NCBI RefSeq assembly: GCF_900230195.1
Contig: NZ_OCNE01000001.1
Span: 248,001 to 312,000 of the forward strand
Direction: 5' to 3'
DNA: 64,000 nucleotides
From: Streptomyces zhaozhouensis
GTDB taxonomy: Bacteria > Actinomycetota > Actinomycetes > Streptomycetales > Streptomycetaceae
Shown here: positions 15,639-27,810 of the stretch, one piece after another
How positions within the stretch are numbered: position 1 is the first letter of the stretch
Layout: every line of letters begins with the position of its first letter
Translations under genes and position numbers: made by a program
Notes under the pieces: model-generated
Databases searched by the model: none
What the model was told of the DNA's origin: nothing
What the model saw: only the letters and a program-made list of their open reading frames with translations

Positions 15639-17195
15639 ATGCGGGGGGCGGAGCGCGGACAGGTCGTGGACGGACGCTTCGAGCTGCTGAGGCGGCTCGG
15701 GCGGGGCGGCATGGGCACCGTCTGGTGCGCCAGGGACCTGGCCCTGCACCGCGAGGTCGCGCTCAAGGAGGTGCGCCCCGCCGAGGATATGGGGAAGGGC
15801 GCGCCCAGCCCCGAGGTGCTGCGCGAGCGGGTGCTGCGCGAGGCGCGTGCCCTGGCCCGGCTCAGCCATCCGCACGTGGTGCGGATCTACCACATCGTCG
15901 ACGTGCGGCCCTACCCGTGGCTGGTGATGGAGCTGCTGCCCGGCGAGTCGCTGCACGACCGCGCCGAGGCGGGCCCGGTCGCTCCGGCGGACGCGATCCG
16001 CTGGGGGCGCGACGTGCTCGCCGCGCTCCGGGCGGCGCACGCCGCCGGCATCCACCACCGCGACGTCAAGCCGGCCAACATCATGCTGCGCGAGGACGGT
16101 TCCGCCGTGCTCACCGACTTCGGCATCGCCGCCCTGGCCGGCTCCACCGGCACCCTCACGGTCACCGGCGCGATCGTCGGCTCCCCCGAGTACCTGGCCC
16201 CCGAGCGGGTGCGGGGCGCGCCCGACCACCCGGCGGCCGACCTGTGGTCCCTGGGCATCACCCTCTACGTCCTCACCGAGGGTCACTCGCCGCTGCGCAG
16301 GGGCACCACGCTGGCCACCCTGACCGCCGTGCTGGAGGAGCCGGTGCCGCCGCCGGTGCGCTCGGGCCCGCTGACCGCGACGCTCGGCGCGCTGCTCCGA
16401 CGGGACCCTGCCCTGCGCCCCGACGCCGAGGCCGTCGAGCGGCTGCTGGGTGAGGCGGCGCGGCTCGCCGAGGCGGGCCCCGCGGTGCCGCGGACGCCGA
16501 CCTCGCCCGACCTGCCCCGGCCGGCGCCGCCCGCCCCGCCGCAGGCGCCCCCGGCGCCCGGAGCGGTGACCGGGCCCCTCACGCCGCCGGGCGGCGGCCG
16601 GGCCCGCCGGGCTCCGCTGGCCGTCGCGGCGGCCGGCGTCCTGCTGCTGCTCGGCGTCGGGGCGGCCTGGCTGCTGCGGGACGGCGGCGGGGACGACGCG
16701 CGCCCCGACGCCGGTCCGAGCGAACGGGCCACCGTTCCCGAGGAGCCCGAGGAGACCGCGGAGAAGACCGACGACGGGGGCGGCGCTCCCGAGGAGCCGG
16801 AGGAGGACGAGGAGCCGCCGGACCCCGTCGAGTCGGAGACCGAGACCGAGGAGCCGGAGGAGACCGGCGACCGCTGGGTGGCCCAGCTCCTCTCCGAGCC
16901 GGTCGGCACCGGCACCCGGACCAGGGACGAGCGGCTGGCCGCGGTGCGCACGCTGATCCCCGAGGCCCAGGTACTGCGCAGCGACGACTACGCCTCGCTC
17001 AACCCCGGGTACTGGGTGATCTACGCCCCCGGCCCGTTCGCCGACGGGCGCGAGGCCGTGGCCCGCTGCGCGGAGGCCGGGCTGATCACCAAGGAGGCCT
17101 GCGTGGGCCGCTATCTCAGCCAGGACCCGGACGACGTCGAGCTGGTCTGCGACCCGGTCGACGGCGGCAGCGGCCGGTGCGACGAGGACGACTGA
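15639..17195 (+). CDS. Transmembrane serine/threonine protein kinase
   Basis: This 518-residue eukaryotic-type kinase has its catalytic domain at residues 14-270: glycine loop G-R-G-G-M-G (21-26), ATP lysine Lys43, catalytic loop H-R-D-V-K-P-A-N (140-147), D-F-G (160-162) and activation segment G-S-P-E-Y-L-A-P-E-R (181-190). A Pro-rich linker leads to one membrane helix (about 326-346) and an acidic Glu-rich spacer. The extracytoplasmic end of about 120 residues has W-V-A-Q-L-L-S-E-P-V and Y-W-V-I-Y-A-P-G and resembles a SPOR-like fold; there are no PASTA repeats. It should transmit an external signal by phosphorylating cytoplasmic targets. A -10-like TACCCT at 15627-15632 sits 6 bases before the ATG, suggesting leaderless translation. 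Confidence 0.92.
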   Translation: MRGAERGQVVDGRFELLRRLGRGGMGTVWCARDLALHREVALKEVRPAEDMGKGAPSPEVLRERVLREARALARLSHPHVVRIYHIVDVRPYPWLVMELLPGESLHDRAEAGPVAPADAIRWGRDVLAALRAAHAAGIHHRDVKPANIMLREDGSAVLTDFGIAALAGSTGTLTVTGAIVGSPEYLAPERVRGAPDHPAADLWSLGITLYVLTEGHSPLRRGTTLATLTAVLEEPVPPPVRSGPLTATLGALLRRDPALRPDAEAVERLLGEAARLAEAGPAVPRTPTSPDLPRPAPPAPPQAPPAPGAVTGPLTPPGGGRARRAPLAVAAAGVLLLLGVGAAWLLRDGGGDDARPDAGPSERATVPEEPEETAEKTDDGGGAPEEPEEDEEPPDPVESETETEEPEETGDRWVAQLLSEPVGTGTRTRDERLAAVRTLIPEAQVLRSDDYASLNPGYWVIYAPGPFADGREAVARCAEAGLITKEACVGRYLSQDPDDVELVCDPVDGGSGRCDEDD

Positions 17196-17211
17196 CCGGC
17201 CCGCCGCCGTC

Positions 17212-17787
17212 TCAGCCCAGCTCGGCCAGGAAGCCGAGCGCGACCCGCCAGGTCGCCTCGGCCGCCTCCGCGTCGTGGTCCGGCAGCCCCGGATCGGTGT
17301 ACAGGTGCCCGGCGCCCGGGTAGCGGAAGACCTCCACGTCGGCGCCCGCCCTGCCCATCCGCAGATACCAGGCGGTCAGCCAGTCGTGCGGCTCGAACGG
17401 GTCGGGGTCGGCGACGTGCAGCTGCGTCGGCAGGTCGTCGACGGCCGTCTCCTCGGCGATGTCGGCCGTTCCGTGCAGGAGGAGCAGCCCGCGCGCCCTC
17501 GCGTCGTTGAGCGCGATGGTCTGCGCCAGCGAACCGCCCAGCGAGAAGCCGGCGTAGACCACGCCGCCGTCCGAGTGCGGGGCGGTCGCCGCGATCGCCC
17601 GCCGCAGCAGCTCGTCGCGGCCGATCTCGTCCTTGATCGCCATCCCCTCCTCCACCGTCTCGGCGGTGCGGCCGTCGTAGAGGTCGGGCGTCCACACCCG
17701 GTGCCCGGCGGACCGCAGCCGCTCGGCCGCCTCCAGGACGGCGGGCCGCAGGCCGTACGCGGAGTGGAGAAGCATGACATCGCTCAC
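17212..17787 (-). CDS. Dienelactone hydrolase family protein (alpha/beta hydrolase)
   Basis: The 191-residue alpha/beta hydrolase has a nucleophile elbow G-F-S-L-G-G near residue 93 with Ser in place of the Cys of true dienelactone hydrolases. The acid is probably Asp in V-A-D-P-D-P near 140, and the histidine is in G-A-G-H-L-Y-T-D near 167. Early residues M-L-L-H-S-A-Y-G-L-R fit the oxyanion-strand region. Substrate unknown; it probably hydrolyses a small ester or lactone in the cytoplasm. GTG at 17787 places GAGGAAGG about 12 bases upstream; the ATG at 17775 is an alternative start. It converges with the kinase gene across only 16 bases. Confidence 0.83.
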   Translation of the reverse strand: MSDVMLLHSAYGLRPAVLEAAERLRSAGHRVWTPDLYDGRTAETVEEGMAIKDEIGRDELLRRAIAATAPHSDGGVVYAGFSLGGSLAQTIALNDARARGLLLLHGTADIAEETAVDDLPTQLHVADPDPFEPHDWLTAWYLRMGRAGADVEVFRYPGAGHLYTDPGLPDHDAEAAEATWRVALGFLAELG

Positions 17788-17925
17788 GGTCGTCGGGCCG
17801 CCTTCCTCGTCTGACAGGGCGCTCCCATCCTGCCAGTTAGCCTTGCCCCCAGGGCCCTGCCCGAACGAACCGACACCGACCCGGCGGGGGGGCCGGGAAA
17901 CCCGAGGGAAACGAAGAGGGATGCG

Positions 17926-18978
17926 ATGGATGACGTGCTGCGCCCGCTGCTGGTGATCGGCGGCACCGTCACGCTCACCCTGGTCATAGGCTGGATCATC
18001 GACCGGATGCTCCGGGTCGCCGACGCGCGCCACGGCGAGACCCGCATCTGGGGGCTGCTGCGCCGCTGCCAACTGCCGCTCCAGGTCCTGCTGGCCTCGT
18101 CGGCCGTGCAGATCGCCTACGACCTGTTCGATCTCGAACTGCGCCGCAACGACGTCTTCCACGGCGTGCTGGCCACCGTCACCATCGCCGCCGCCGGCTG
18201 GCTGGCGATCCGGGTGGCCAACGCGGTCGCGGAGAACATCCTCACCCGCTACGCCTCCCGCACGCAGGAGGAGGCGCGGGTGCGCCAGTTCCGCACCCAG
18301 CTGGCGATGCTGCGGCGGGTGGTCACCTCCGTCCTCGCCGTGGTCGCCGCGGCCGTGGCGATACTGCTGGTCTTCCCCGGGCTGCGCACCCTGGGCACGT
18401 CGATGCTGGCCTCGGCCGGCGTCATCGGCATCATCGCCGGCGTCGCCGCCCAGTCGATGCTGGGCAACCTGTTCTCCGGCCTCCAGGTCGCCTTCGGCGA
18501 CTCGGTGAAGATCGGCGACACCGTGGTGGTGGAGGGCGAGTGGGGCACCGTCGAGGAGATCTCCCTGGCGTTCCTCACCGTCCGCATCTGGGACGACCGC
18601 CGACTGACCATGCCGGTCTCCTACTTCAACAGCAGGCCCTACGAGAACTGGTCGCGCGGCGGCAACGAGATCACCGGCACGGTCTTCCTCCACCTGGACC
18701 ACACCGCGCCCGTCGCCGAGCTCCGCAAGCGCCTCCAGGAGTTCCTGCTCGGCCGCAAGGACTGGGACGGCCGCTCCTGGAGCCTGGTGATCACCGACAC
18801 CACGCCCACCACCATCGAGGTGCGGGCCGCGATGTCGGCCAGGAACGCGGACGACGTGTGGACGCTGCGCTGCGCGGTCCGCGAGGAGCTGATCACCTGG
18901 CTGCGGGACCAGCACCCCTACGCCCTGCCCCGCGTGGCGACCTCCCCGGCCGCCGTCGCGCCGACGCCCGGGGTCTGA
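17926..18978 (+). CDS. MscS-family mechanosensitive channel
   Basis: This 350-residue inner-membrane protein belongs to the small-conductance mechanosensitive channel family, which releases solutes on osmotic downshift. Hydrophobic segments lie at about 6-24, 48-65, 83-103 and 130-150. They are followed by the pore-lining helix, rich in Gly/Ala, at about 160-190 (S-A-G-V-I-G-I-I-A-G-V-A-A-Q-S). The beta domain follows with F-G-D-S-V-K-I-G-D-T-V and G-T-V-E-E-I at about 190-215, and then an alpha/beta C-terminal domain. The ATG is preceded by GAGGGATGCG. The gene converges with the antiporter gene, leaving 19 bases between them and no visible terminator. Confidence 0.93.
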   Translation: MDDVLRPLLVIGGTVTLTLVIGWIIDRMLRVADARHGETRIWGLLRRCQLPLQVLLASSAVQIAYDLFDLELRRNDVFHGVLATVTIAAAGWLAIRVANAVAENILTRYASRTQEEARVRQFRTQLAMLRRVVTSVLAVVAAAVAILLVFPGLRTLGTSMLASAGVIGIIAGVAAQSMLGNLFSGLQVAFGDSVKIGDTVVVEGEWGTVEEISLAFLTVRIWDDRRLTMPVSYFNSRPYENWSRGGNEITGTVFLHLDHTAPVAELRKRLQEFLLGRKDWDGRSWSLVITDTTPTTIEVRAAMSARNADDVWTLRCAVREELITWLRDQHPYALPRVATSPAAVAPTPGV

Positions 18979-18997
18979 GCCGCGGAGGGCGCCGCGC

Positions 18998-20590
18998 TCA
19001 GCCGTGCGGCAGGCCCCGGCGGTCCAGCGCGTTGAGCACCCGGTCCACCACCTCGGGATCGGTGCCGGGCTCGGCCCTGGCGTCGAGCACCGCCCGCCGG
19101 GCCGCCGACAGCAGCTCGGCGTGCAGCAGCGAAAACTCCCGCGCCCGCCGCACCCGGTGCGAGACCTGGTCGCGGCGTTCCTCCTCCGCCATCCGCGGGG
19201 AGATCCGCGTCCCCAGTTCGTAGGCCCGCCGCAGCAGCGCCTCGGTGACCTCCTCCGGAAGCTCGCGTTCCCGGGCGATCTCCCGCAGCCGGTCCTTGGC
19301 GGCGCTCGCCGCCCGCACCGCCAGCTCGTGCTCCAGCGCCTCCTCGGCCCCGCTGTCCCCCCGCACGCCGAGCCTGGTCGCCAGCCACGGCAGTGTCAGC
19401 CCCTGGATCAGCAGGGTGCCGACCACCACGGCGAAGGCGACGAAGACCATCGCGTCCCGCTCGGGAAAGGCGCCCCCGTCGTCGACCGTCAGCGGCACGG
19501 CCAACGCCAGCGCCACGGAGGCCACGCCCCGCATCCCCGACCACCACATGATCACCGTCTCCCGCCAGCTGAACGGGATGTCCTCCCGGAGGTCGGCGCC
19601 GCGATGCAGCCGCTTCGCCAGCCAGGCCGCCGGCAGCAGCCACACCAGCCGCACCAGCACCACGGCGACCAGCGTCAGGCCGGCGGCGGGCAGCAGTTCG
19701 CCCCACCGCCCGGCGGCCGCCGCCAGCACCGCGTTCAGCTCCAGGCCGATCAGCCCGAACGCGACGCCGGTGACCAGCAGGTCCATCACCGCCCAGAAGC
19801 TCTGCCCGGTCAGCCGCCCGGTCACGTCGTCCGGGTCGGTGGCCAGCTCCCCCAGGAACAGCGCGGCGACCAGCACGGAGAGCACCCCGGAGCCGTGCAG
19901 CTCCTCCGCCACCGCGTAGGCGGCGAACGGCACCAGCAGCGTCAGCCCGGTGCGCAGCGTCGCGTCCCCCAGCACCACGAGCAGCCGGGCGGTCAGCCAG
20001 CCGAGGACCAGTCCCACCAGCACCGCGACCACCGCCGACAGCACCAGCTCGCCGCCGGCGCCCCACGCGGAGAACGATCCGGTGACGGCCGCCGCGATGG
20101 CCACGTGGTAGAGCGTGATGGCGGTGACGTCGTTGAAGAGGCCCTCGCCCTCCAGGATCGACACCATCCGGCGCGGCAGCCCCAGCCGGCCCGCCACCGC
20201 CGTGGCCGCCACCGGGTCGGGCGGCGCGACCAGCGCGCCCAGGGCGACGGCCGGCGCGAGCGGCAGGTCGGGGACCACCAGCTGGGCGACGGCGGCCACC
20301 ACGCCCGTGGTGACGAAGACCAACGCGACGGCGAGCAGCAGGATCGGGCGGACGTTGGCCGCGAACTGCCGCCAGGAGGTGCGCTGCACCGCCGCGTAGA
20401 GCACCGGCGGCAGCACCAGCGGCAGGATCAGCTCCGGCGGCAGCGACACCTCGGGCACCGCCGGCAGCAGCGCCAGGCCGCCGCCGAGGACGGTCATCAC
20501 CACGGGCGCCGGAACGCGCAGCCACTCCGCCAGCGGCACGGTCACGACGGAGCCGAGCAACAGGGCGAAGAGCAGCGTCAGTTGGTCCAC
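18998..20590 (-). CDS. Na+/H+ antiporter, CPA1 (NhaP) family
   Basis: The 530-residue protein exchanges Na+ (or K+) for protons across the membrane. About twelve hydrophobic segments fill residues 1-410. The CPA1 motifs P-P-D-P-V-A-A-T-A-V (near 147) and the ion-site E-G-E-G-L-F-N-D-V-T-A (near 170) are present. A cytoplasmic C-terminal tail of about 110 residues, Arg/Glu-rich and helical, ends in V-V-D-R-V-L-N-A-L-D-R-R-G-L. GTG at 20590 (V-D-Q-L-T-L-L-F-A-L-L) is the start; it lies 10 bases after the rluD stop, so the two are probably one transcript. Confidence 0.93.
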   Translation of the reverse strand: MDQLTLLFALLLGSVVTVPLAEWLRVPAPVVMTVLGGGLALLPAVPEVSLPPELILPLVLPPVLYAAVQRTSWRQFAANVRPILLLAVALVFVTTGVVAAVAQLVVPDLPLAPAVALGALVAPPDPVAATAVAGRLGLPRRMVSILEGEGLFNDVTAITLYHVAIAAAVTGSFSAWGAGGELVLSAVVAVLVGLVLGWLTARLLVVLGDATLRTGLTLLVPFAAYAVAEELHGSGVLSVLVAALFLGELATDPDDVTGRLTGQSFWAVMDLLVTGVAFGLIGLELNAVLAAAAGRWGELLPAAGLTLVAVVLVRLVWLLPAAWLAKRLHRGADLREDIPFSWRETVIMWWSGMRGVASVALALAVPLTVDDGGAFPERDAMVFVAFAVVVGTLLIQGLTLPWLATRLGVRGDSGAEEALEHELAVRAASAAKDRLREIARERELPEEVTEALLRRAYELGTRISPRMAEEERRDQVSHRVRRAREFSLLHAELLSAARRAVLDARAEPGTDPEVVDRVLNALDRRGLPHG

Positions 20591-20600
20591 ACGGTCTTTC

Positions 20601-21542
20601 CTACGCGCTCTCCTCGCGCAGAACCGTCAAGGCGTGGCCGAGGTCGTCCGGATAGTCGCTCGCGAACTCCACCCAGCGGCCGTCGGCCGGGTGCGCGAAC
20701 CCCAGCCGCACGGCGTGCAGCCACTGCCTGGTCAGGCCGAGACGCCGCGCCAGCGTCGGGTCGGCGCCGTAGGTGAGGTCGCCGACGCAGGGATGCCGGT
20801 GCGCCGACAGATGGACCCGGATCTGGTGGGTGCGGCCGGTCTCCAGCCTGATGTCCAGCAGGCTGGCCGCCCGGAACGCCTCGACCAGGTCGTAGTGGGT
20901 CACCGCGTGCTTGCCCTCGGCGACCACGGCCCACTTGTAGTCGGCCGTCGGGTGGCGCCCCACGGGCGCGTCGATGGTGCCGGAGAGCGGGTCGGGATGG
21001 CCCTGGGCGACCGCGTGGTACCGCTTGTCCACGGTCCGCTCGCGGAACTGCCGCTTCAGATCGCTGTAGGCCGACTCGGACTTGGCGACCACCATCAGCC
21101 CCGAGGTCCCCACGTCCAGGCGGTGCACGATGCCCTGCCGCTCCGCCGCGCCGGAGGTGGCGACGCGGAACCCGGCCGCGGCCAGCCCCCCGATCACGGT
21201 CGTCCCGCGCCAGCCGGGGCTGGGGTGCGCGGCGACGCCGACGGGCTTGTCGACGACCACCAGGTCGTCGTCGTCGTGGATGATCCCCATCCCGGGCACC
21301 GGCTCGGCCACCACCCGCACCGGCGCGGGCGGCGCAGGCATCTCGACCTCCAGCCACGAACCGCCGGTCACCCGTTCGGACTTGCCGACCTCGGCCCCGT
21401 CCAGTCGCACCTTGCCCGCCGCGGCCAGCTCCGCGGCCTTGGTGCGGGAGAAGCCGAGCATCCGGGCGAGCGCGGCGTCTACCCGCTCCCCCTCCAGTCC
21501 CTCAGGTACGGGCAGGGTGCGGTTTTCGGGAAGCGTGCTCAC
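20601..21542 (-). CDS. rluD: RluA/RluD-family pseudouridine synthase
   Basis: The 313-residue enzyme isomerises uridines in 23S rRNA, probably those of the helix 69 region if it is a true RluD. It has an N-terminal S4 RNA-binding domain (about 14-75) and the catalytic domain motif [11 protein letters not shown] with nucleophile Asp143. G-R-T-H-Q-I-R-V-H follows near 233. A GTG start fits the family. The lspA stop lies 25 bases upstream on the same strand, the order found next to lspA in most actinobacteria. Precise target uridines are inferred from family. Confidence 0.93.
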   Translation of the reverse strand: MSTLPENRTLPVPEGLEGERVDAALARMLGFSRTKAAELAAAGKVRLDGAEVGKSERVTGGSWLEVEMPAPPAPVRVVAEPVPGMGIIHDDDDLVVVDKPVGVAAHPSPGWRGTTVIGGLAAAGFRVATSGAAERQGIVHRLDVGTSGLMVVAKSESAYSDLKRQFRERTVDKRYHAVAQGHPDPLSGTIDAPVGRHPTADYKWAVVAEGKHAVTHYDLVEAFRAASLLDIRLETGRTHQIRVHLSAHRHPCVGDLTYGADPTLARRLGLTRQWLHAVRLGFAHPADGRWVEFASDYPDDLGHALTVLREESA

Positions 21543-21567
21543 CCGAACGAGTATGCCCGAAACGACA

Positions 21568-22221
21568 TCAGTCCCGGTGCACGGTCCCGTCGGGGTCGAG
21601 GCCGCGGAAGGACAGCAGCACGATCAGGATGCCGCCGCAGACGATCGCCGAGTCCGCCAGGTTGAAGACGGCGAAGTGCTTCGGGGCGATGAAGTCGACC
21701 ACGTGCCCCTCGAAGACGCCGGGGTAGCGCAGCAGCCGGTCGGTCAGGTTCCCCAGGGCGCCGCCCAGCAGCAGGCCGAGGGCCACCGCCCAGGGCGCGC
21801 TGTGCAGCTTGCGGGCCAGTCGGATGATCACCACGACCACGGTGGCCGCGATGCAGGTGAGGATGACGGTCAGCGTCTCGCCGAACCCGAAGGCGGCGCC
21901 GGGGTTGCGCACCGCCTCGAAACGCAGCCACTCGCCGATGACGTCGATGCTGCGGTTGGGGTCCGGGTTCTCCAGGTACTCGACGACCCAGATCTTGGTG
22001 GCCAGGTCCAGCAGATAGGCCAGCCCCGCCACCACGGCGAGCACCCCGACCCGGCGCGGCCCGCGCGGGCCGGCGGGCTCGTCCTCCCGCGTCGCGGCGC
22101 CCTCCTCCGAGGCGGGCTCCTCCCCGGGCTTCGCGTCGTCCTCACGCACGGCGTCCCCCGGGGTCTCGGCGACCTGTGGGGAATCTTCGGGGGTATCGAT
22201 GGTTCGCTCCGCCTCGCTCAC
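21568..22221 (-). CDS. lspA: Lipoprotein signal peptidase (signal peptidase II)
   Basis: LspA cleaves signal peptides from prolipoproteins after diacylglyceryl transfer. The 217-residue product has an acidic N-terminal extension of about 55 residues, as in other Streptomyces LspA, then four membrane helices. The catalytic aspartates sit in N-L-T-D-R-L (near 160) and F-N-L-A-D-S-A-I (near 190). [10 protein letters not shown] is the conserved substrate-binding strip. GTG at 22221 (V-S-E-A-E-R) is chosen over the in-frame GTG at 22239 because Streptomyces homologues begin with a similar x-E-A-E-R; neither has a clear SD. Confidence 0.95.
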   Translation of the reverse strand: MSEAERTIDTPEDSPQVAETPGDAVREDDAKPGEEPASEEGAATREDEPAGPRGPRRVGVLAVVAGLAYLLDLATKIWVVEYLENPDPNRSIDVIGEWLRFEAVRNPGAAFGFGETLTVILTCIAATVVVVIIRLARKLHSAPWAVALGLLLGGALGNLTDRLLRYPGVFEGHVVDFIAPKHFAVFNLADSAIVCGGILIVLLSFRGLDPDGTVHRD

Positions 22222-22263
22222 GGAACGAGGGTACGACACGGCAGTACGAGGCTCGGAAGTCCG

Positions 22264-22728
22264 TCAGAACCGGCGCTCCTGCTTCTGCTTGCAGTCCACG
22301 CAGAGCGTGGCCCTCGGGAAGACCTGCATCCGCGCCTTGCCGATCGGGTTCCCGCACTTCTCGCAGAGCCCGTAGGTGCCGGCCTCCATGCGCCGCAGGG
22401 CACGCTCGGTCTGGTAGAGCATCTCGCGGTTGTTGGTGGTCAGCGCCATCTCGTGCTCGCGCGTCACGTTCTTGGAGCCGGTGTCCGCCTGGTCGTCGCC
22501 CGCGCCGTCGCCCGAGTCCCGCATCAGGCCGGTGAGCGCCTCCTCGGCCGCGCTGATCTCCGCGCGCAGCCGGTCGGCCTCGGTGGTCAGCTCGGCGCGG
22601 GCCTCCGCGACCTCCTCGGCGGTCCAGGGGTCCTCACCGGCACGGACCGCCAGCCCGTCGGGCGCGGCCGGGTCCATGGTCGAGGTGGCCTCGGCCCCTT
22701 GCTGCGTGGTGCTCTTCTTCGTTGCCAC
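22264..22728 (-). CDS. DksA/TraR-family C4 zinc-finger protein
   Basis: The 154-residue protein has a coiled-coil-forming N-terminal part (T-A-E-E-V-A-E-A-R-A-E-L, about 36-80). The C-terminal zinc finger C-E-K-C...C-V-D-C (about 120-147) is typical of DksA/TraR proteins, which act in the RNA polymerase secondary channel. The acidic D-x-x-D-A coiled-coil tip of true DksA is not clearly present, so a DksA-like activity is unproven. GTG at 22728 has AGGAG 9 bases upstream. It is the first gene of the minus-strand run dksA-like, lspA, rluD, antiporter, and is divergent from ileS. Confidence 0.88.
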   Translation of the reverse strand: MATKKSTTQQGAEATSTMDPAAPDGLAVRAGEDPWTAEEVAEARAELTTEADRLRAEISAAEEALTGLMRDSGDGAGDDQADTGSKNVTREHEMALTTNNREMLYQTERALRRMEAGTYGLCEKCGNPIGKARMQVFPRATLCVDCKQKQERRF

Positions 22729-22776
22729 CTGCTCGGCTCCTGTCTGCCCGGGCCCCCGCGTCGCTGACGCGATCCC

Positions 22777-22789
22777 TCACATAGTGTGA
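22777..22789. promoter_or_regulatory. TCACA-N3-TGTGA dyad upstream of the DksA-like gene
   Basis: The inverted repeat TCACA TAG TGTGA lies 49 bases before the GTG start of the DksA/TraR-like gene and faces the ileS leader. It could be an operator or part of the minus-strand promoter. No regulator is identified. Confidence 0.3.
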
Positions 22790-22921
22790 TCTTGCTGGCG
22801 AATCGTGTCCGGAACGATAAATCGACCACGGGGCTCCGCCGTGAGGCCACGCCGGTCCGCATCTGCGTTGTGCCCCGCCCGGCCCCCGGATAACCGGTCA
22901 ACGCGGGGCCCCGAGCGCCCG

Positions 22922-22927
22922 TACACT
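22922..22927 (+). promoter_or_regulatory. Candidate -10 hexamer of the ileS leader transcript
   Basis: TACACT lies about 7-10 bases before the predicted 5' end of the T-box leader. The best upstream -35 candidate, GTCAAC at 22897-22902, is 19 bases away and weak. Confidence 0.45.
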
Positions 22928-22933
22928 GGTCGC

Positions 22934-23184
22934 AGCGAAAGGCGTGGAAGGGGACGAGTAGCGTCGTCAGCGGCCCGAAGCGACCCGGGGACGGTGGAAG
23001 CCCGGGGGTCCGCCCGATGTGAAGATCACCCCGGAGCCGCCGGCGGAAAGCCCAGCGGGCGAGTAGATCCGGCATCGCGGCCCAACGAGCGGGCCGGGCC
23101 AGCGGCCCCGGCCAAGGAGGGTGGTACCGCGGGAGCGCGTGCTCTCGTCCCTCCGGACGGAGAACGCCATGTCCCGCCGGAGGA
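22934..23184 (+). ncRNA. T-box riboswitch upstream of ileS, translational type
   Basis: The leader contains the near-invariant T-box element AAGGAGGGTGGTACCGCG at 23114-23131, the part that pairs with the uncharged tRNA acceptor end (GGTACCGCG context). GGAGGG at 23116-23121 can pair with CCCTCC at 23149-23154 to form the tRNA-stabilised antisequestrator. Without tRNA, CCTCCGG at 23150-23156 can instead pair with CCGGAGG at 23177-23183, which contains the ileS ribosome site. There is no terminator U-tract. The ATC at 23025-23027 in a stem-loop context is a candidate isoleucine specifier codon. Starvation for Ile-tRNA should thus free the ribosome site and raise IleS. The 5' boundary is estimated. 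Confidence 0.9.
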
Positions 23185-23191
23185 CGGTCCG

Positions 23192-26332
<3,141 letters not shown>

Positions 26333-26374
26333 CCTGGCGCGAAGACCCCCCGCGAAGGCCCCCGGAGAGACAGC

Positions 26375-26417
26375 GAAGGGGCGGGGCCCGGACTCAGTGT
26401 CCGGGCCCCGCCCCTTC
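26375..26417. terminator. Strong bidirectional terminator between ileS and divIVA
   Basis: A 19-base perfect inverted repeat (26375-26393 and 26399-26417) with loop TCAGT sits between the two convergent stop codons. The flanking AAGG and CCTT bases extend the stem's ends. Confidence 0.9.
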
Positions 26418-26444
26418 GGTGATCCGACCGTCGAGGACGGAAGG

Positions 26445-27761
26445 TCAGTTGTCGTCCTCGTCGATCAGGAAGCCCCGCATCGGCGACGGCGCCTGCTGCA
26501 TCGGCTGCGGACCCTGCGGCCGCACCGGTGCCATCGGCTGGGTCATCGCCGGCGCCATCTGCTGCTGGCCGCCGTACGAGGAGGGGCCGTTCTGGCCGGG
26601 GCCGGCGTGGCCGCCGCCGTGCCCGCCGTGACCGCCCATCTGCTGGTTGCCGCCGAGCGACTGGTGGCCGCCGAGGCTGCCTCCGCCGGGACCGCCGGAG
26701 GGCGCGCCGGCCGACGCGAGCGACGGCTGGGGCGACGGCGGGAGCGAGGGCGCCGGTGCGGCGGGCGAGCGCGGCGGGGCGAGCGAGTCGTCCGACTGGC
26801 TCTCCAACTGCCGCAGCTGGCTCTCCAGGTACGACTTCAGTCGCGTGCGGTACTCGCGCTCGAAGCCGCGCAGGTCCTCGACCTTGCGCTCCAGGGTGGC
26901 GCGGGCGGACTCCAGGGAGCCCATCGCGACCCGGTGCTTCTCCTGCGCGTCCCGCTCCAGCGCGTCGGCCTTGGCGCGGGCGTCCCGCTCCAACCCCTCG
27001 GCGCGGCTGCGGGCCTCACCGACGATCTTGTTGGCCTCGGAACGCGCCTCGGCGATCGCCTGGTCGGCGGTCTGCTGCGCCAGCGAGAGCACCCGCGCGG
27101 CGCTCTCGTTGCCGCCGGCCTGCTGGCCGGGGCCGCCCATGGGTCCGCCGGGACCGCCCATCGGACCGGGACCCCCAGGACCGCCGGGCCCACCGGGACC
27201 ACCCATCGGACCCGGACCACCGGGACCACCGGGACCACCGGGATGACCCTGCGGGCCACCGGGACCGCCGTGGGCGCCCATCGGCACCGGGGCGCCGGGG
27301 TGTTGCTGATGCTGCTGGCCGGGACCGCCCATGGGTCCGCCGGGGCCGCCCATCGGACCGGGCCCCCCAGGACCGCCGGGCCCACCGGGACCACCCATCG
27401 GACCCGGACCACCGGGACCACCGGGGTGACCCTGCGGGCCACCGGGACCACCGGGTCCCGCGGGCAGCTGCGGCGGGCCGCCCATCTGCTGCTGCTGTTG
27501 ACCCGGTCCTGATATGGCCGGCATCTGCCCGCCACCCGGTCGCTCCTGAGGCTCCGGCTTGCGCATGTTCTGCTGGTTCTGCGCGGCGGCCCTGGTCGCC
27601 GCGGCCAACTTCGCGCGCAGGTCCTCGTTCTCTCGGAGCAGCCTGGTCAGCTCCGCCTCGACCTCGTCGAGGAAGGCGTCGACCTCGTCCTCGTCGTAGC
27701 CCTCTCGCAGACGGACGGTCGTGAACTGCTTGTTCCGCACGTCCTCGGGAGTCAGCGGCAT
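26445..27761 (-). CDS. divIVA: DivIVA polar growth protein with Gly/Pro/Met linker duplication
   Basis: DivIVA marks hyphal tips and recruits the cell-wall machinery for polar growth. The N-terminal lipid-binding domain (1-60) carries [11 protein letters not shown] and the coiled coil [10 protein letters not shown] linker at about 65-210 is rich in G-P-M-G-G-P and Gln. The second coiled coil (about 215-325) is Ala/Glu/Arg-rich (A-R-S-E-A-N-K-I-V). The C-terminal 110 residues are Gly/Gln/Ser-rich, ending in G-F-L-I-D-E-D-D-N. At 438 residues it is among the longer DivIVA proteins. The linker contains two near-identical copies of an approximately 64-residue block, encoded by a DNA repeat. It is the last gene of the division cluster. 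Confidence 0.96.
   Translation of the reverse strand: MPLTPEDVRNKQFTTVRLREGYDEDEVDAFLDEVEAELTRLLRENEDLRAKLAAATRAAAQNQQNMRKPEPQERPGGGQMPAISGPGQQQQQMGGPPQLPAGPGGPGGPQGHPGGPGGPGPMGGPGGPGGPGGPGPMGGPGGPMGGPGQQHQQHPGAPVPMGAHGGPGGPQGHPGGPGGPGGPGPMGGPGGPGGPGGPGPMGGPGGPMGGPGQQAGGNESAARVLSLAQQTADQAIAEARSEANKIVGEARSRAEGLERDARAKADALERDAQEKHRVAMGSLESARATLERKVEDLRGFEREYRTRLKSYLESQLRQLESQSDDSLAPPRSPAAPAPSLPPSPQPSLASAGAPSGGPGGGSLGGHQSLGGNQQMGGHGGHGGGHAGPGQNGPSSYGGQQQMAPAMTQPMAPVRPQGPQPMQQAPSPMRGFLIDEDDN
27122..27455. repeat. Direct duplication inside divIVA linker
   Basis: Two copies of about 140 bases start at 27122 and 27314, 192 bases (64 codons) apart. They differ by a few substitutions and one 9-base indel (GGGACCACC). 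Both encode [16 protein letters not shown]. Confidence 0.85.
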
Positions 27762-27810
27762 CTCTTCACCTCAACGTAAATCGTCGGCATAGCGGCAAGA
27801 CCGTACTCGT

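Noticed and set aside
27122..27455. Tandem-like repeats that could suggest a CRISPR or satellite array.
   Set aside because: The repeats are in frame, encode the G-P-M-G-G-P linker of DivIVA, and have no constant repeat with unique spacers.
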